From the NCBI GenBank assembly GCA_040902655.1, contig JBBDWV010000016.1, forward strand, positions 1 through 64,000: 64,000 nt of DNA, read 5' to 3'. Positions 62,355 through 64,000 of the stretch are shown here, one piece after another. Each line of letters starts with the position of its first letter. The first letter of the stretch is position 1. The translations under genes were made by a program, and so were the position numbers. Source of the stretch: Mycobacteriales bacterium. Lineage in GTDB: Bacteria > Actinomycetota > Actinomycetes > Mycobacteriales > SCTD01. The notes beneath the pieces were generated by a model. It saw only the letters and a list, made by a program, of their open reading frames with translations, was not told the DNA's origin and ran no database searches.

Positions 62355-62972
62355 TCAGTCCTCCACGACCACCACTTCGAGCCGGCGGGGGCCGTGCACA
62401 CCCTCGACCCGCTCCAGCTCGATGTCACTGGTCGCCGACGGCCCGCTGACAAAGGTCAGCGGGCGCAGCGGGTCCAGCCGCGCCAGCGCCTCCGGGACGG
62501 TGCCGACGATCTGCCCGACCGGCACGACGCAGACGTGCAGGTCAGGCACCAGCGTCACGGCGCGCCGGCCCTGGTCGGGCGAGCCGTCCAGCACCAGCGT
62601 GCCGGTCTCGGCGATCGCCACGGCGCAGGCCGTGACCACGGCCCCGGTCCGGTCCAGGGCCTGCACGTCCAGTGGCGGGTCGTCCACGACAGCCCCCGGG
62701 ACCCAGTCGGCAGGAAGGCCCGGCGGCACGACCACCGACGGCGACCCGTGCTCGGCCAGTGCCGCCGCGACGGCCTGCGGAACGGCCTCACGGGAGGCCC
62801 GCCGCACGCCGGCACGGTAGTCACGCAGCCGGTCCTCCAGCAGCTCGACCAGCTCGGCAGCGCCGGGGAGGTGGTCGCCGGCGGGCCGGTAGTCCCGCGG
62901 CACCGACGGCACCTCGGGGTCGGCGCCGAGCGCGCTGCGCACCCGGGCCAGCACCTGTTCGCGGGCGCTCAT
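62355..62972 (-). CDS. lutC: Lactate utilization protein LutC (LUD domain)
   Basis: This 205-residue LUD-domain protein is part of the LutABC L-lactate-oxidising complex. It shows VVPPGLPADWVP, IAETGTLVLDG, VPDLHVCVVPVGQIVGTVPEAL, FVSGPSATSDIELERVEGVHGPRRLEVVVVED, the typical LutC end. ATG at MSAREQV overlaps the lutB stop by 4 bp. Convergent with the permease gene. lutA must lie beyond the window if the operon is complete. Confidence 0.9.
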   Translation of the reverse strand: MSAREQVLARVRSALGADPEVPSVPRDYRPAGDHLPGAAELVELLEDRLRDYRAGVRRASREAVPQAVAAALAEHGSPSVVVPPGLPADWVPGAVVDDPPLDVQALDRTGAVVTACAVAIAETGTLVLDGSPDQGRRAVTLVPDLHVCVVPVGQIVGTVPEALARLDPLRPLTFVSGPSATSDIELERVEGVHGPRRLEVVVVED

Positions 62973-64000
62973 CCGCGCTCCCGGGCCCACCAGTCGCGGA
63001 AGGTCTCCTCCGGCGGTACGGGCAGCTCACGGCTCGAGGTCCACCTCGCGAGGGGGAAGGGCAGGGCCGGCAGCCGCCCGGACCGGCGGGCCAGCAGCCG
63101 CCCGATGCGGCTGGCGCGCTGCGCGCGTACCCACCGCTTCGATCGGGCCATCGTCCAGGCCGCCGCGGCCATCGCCACCGCCTCGGCCGACGGGACCGGG
63201 TGCTCCTCGGCCCGCGCCTCGACGTGCTGCGCCCGGAGCTCGACCAGCAGCCGCGGGATGTCGATCTTGACGGGGCAGGCGTCGAAGCAGGCGCCGCAGA
63301 GGCTGGAGGCGTAGGGCAGCGAGGCGTTGTCCTGCACCCCGGTCAGCTGCGGCGACAGCACCGCGCCGATCGGTCCGGGATAGACCGAGCCGTACGCGTG
63401 TCCCCCGGTCCGCTCGTAGACCGGGCAGACGTTCAGGCAGGCCGAGCAGCGGATGCAGTGCAGCGCGGAGCGACCGACCTCGTCGGCGAGCGTCGCGCTG
63501 CGGCCGTTGTCCAGCAGCACCAGGTGCAGCTCCTGCGGGCCGTCGCCGGGAGTGACGCCGGTCCAGGTCGAGGTGTACGGGTTCATCCGCTCGCCGGTGG
63601 AGGAGCGCGGCAGCAGCTGCAGGAAGACCTCGAGGTCACGCCAGGTCGGCACCAGCTTCTCGATGCCCATCACCGTGATGAGCGTCTGCGGCAGCGTCAG
63701 GCACATCCGCCCGTTGCCCTCCGACTCCACCACCGCGAGAGTGCCGGTCTCCGCGACCGCGAAGTTGGCGCCGCTGACGGCGACCCGGGCGGACAGGAAC
63801 TTCGCGCGCAGGTGCCGCCGCGAGAGGGCCGCCAGCTCGGCCGGGACATCGCTCAGGTCGGCCGGCACCTCGGTGCCCAGGCCAGGCATCTCGCGCCGGA
63901 AGATCTCGCGGATCTCGGCCCGGTTGCGGTGGATCGCCGGGACCAGGATGTGGCTGGGCCGGTCGCGACCCAGCTGGACGATCAGCTCGGCGAGGTCGGT
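62969..64000 (-). CDS. lutB: Lactate utilization protein LutB (partial, N-terminus outside window)
   Basis: This iron-sulfur LUD protein oxidises L-lactate with LutA and LutC. 343 residues are present; the frame stays open to the last base of the window and relatives are about 470 residues, so roughly 120 are missing. LUD part: GANFAVAETGTLAVVESEGNGRMCLTLPQTLITVMGIEKLVPT. Clusters: CIRCSACLNVCPVY and CGACFDACPVKIDIP. C-terminal part WTMARSKRWVRAQRASRIGRLLARRSG and TFRDWWARERG are typical. Its stop overlaps lutC. Confidence 0.92.
   Translation of the reverse strand, partial: TDLAELIVQLGRDRPSHILVPAIHRNRAEIREIFRREMPGLGTEVPADLSDVPAELAALSRRHLRAKFLSARVAVSGANFAVAETGTLAVVESEGNGRMCLTLPQTLITVMGIEKLVPTWRDLEVFLQLLPRSSTGERMNPYTSTWTGVTPGDGPQELHLVLLDNGRSATLADEVGRSALHCIRCSACLNVCPVYERTGGHAYGSVYPGPIGAVLSPQLTGVQDNASLPYASSLCGACFDACPVKIDIPRLLVELRAQHVEARAEEHPVPSAEAVAMAAAAWTMARSKRWVRAQRASRIGRLLARRSGRLPALPFPLARWTSSRELPVPPEETFRDWWARERG

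Overview
The window is 64 kb of very GC-rich bacterial chromosome. Gene content and order point to an actinobacterium: glyS, uppS, recO, era, corC, ybeY, phoH, HIT, rsmE, dnaJ and hrcA on the left, then hemW, lepA, rpsT, holA and comEC further right. GTG starts and 4-bp ATGA/GTGA gene overlaps are frequent. I cannot name the genus. No rRNA, tRNA, CRISPR array or intact insertion sequence was recognised.

Layout. 1-1.4 kb: an AbiEi/DUF559-like gene flanked on each side by a pair of 62-63 bp palindromic elements. 1.4-19 kb: core housekeeping genes (translation, cell wall, DNA repair, ribosome maturation, heat shock), interrupted by a zinc-uptake operon (znuA-znuC-znuB-zur) with a Zur-like box and by a c-di-GMP EAL protein. 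hrcA carries a CIRCE heat-shock operator at its start. 19-33 kb: an accessory defence-type island. It holds a complete four-gene Wadjet (JetABCD) anti-plasmid operon, a heavily decayed gene in the fifth operon position, several small genes (4-fold beta-flower protein, zinc ribbons, a helical HTH-like protein), a recurrent 18-bp palindrome, and an XRE-ImmA/IrrE-PIN operon. Its right side abuts a truncated aminotransferase gene.

33-45 kb: SDR, VOC, MFS, paired DUF5985 membrane proteins with a winged-helix protein, DEAD-box helicase, hemW, phosphatase, PIG-L, DJ-1/PfpI and S9 peptidase genes. 45-52 kb: lepA, rpsT, holA and comEC, with a small toxin-antitoxin-like pair between holA and comEC. 52.5-64 kb: a carbon-utilisation block with a GlcG-like gene, malic enzyme, malate synthase, glycolate oxidase GlcD/GlcE/GlcF, a lactate/glycolate permease, and the convergent lactate-utilisation genes lutC and lutB (cut by the window end).

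How the parts work together. The right block is a nearly complete route for 2-hydroxyacids: import by LctP/GlcA, oxidation of glycolate to glyoxylate by GlcDEF, condensation with acetyl-CoA by malate synthase, and decarboxylation of malate to pyruvate. LutB and LutC would serve L-lactate. The island combines a plasmid-cleaving SMC-like system with regulators and small proteins typical of mobile or defence loci, and its decayed genes suggest turnover. The least explained signal is the palindrome TGTACATG-NN-CATGTACA, seen twice perfectly and once degenerately within 900 bp among uncharacterised small genes.
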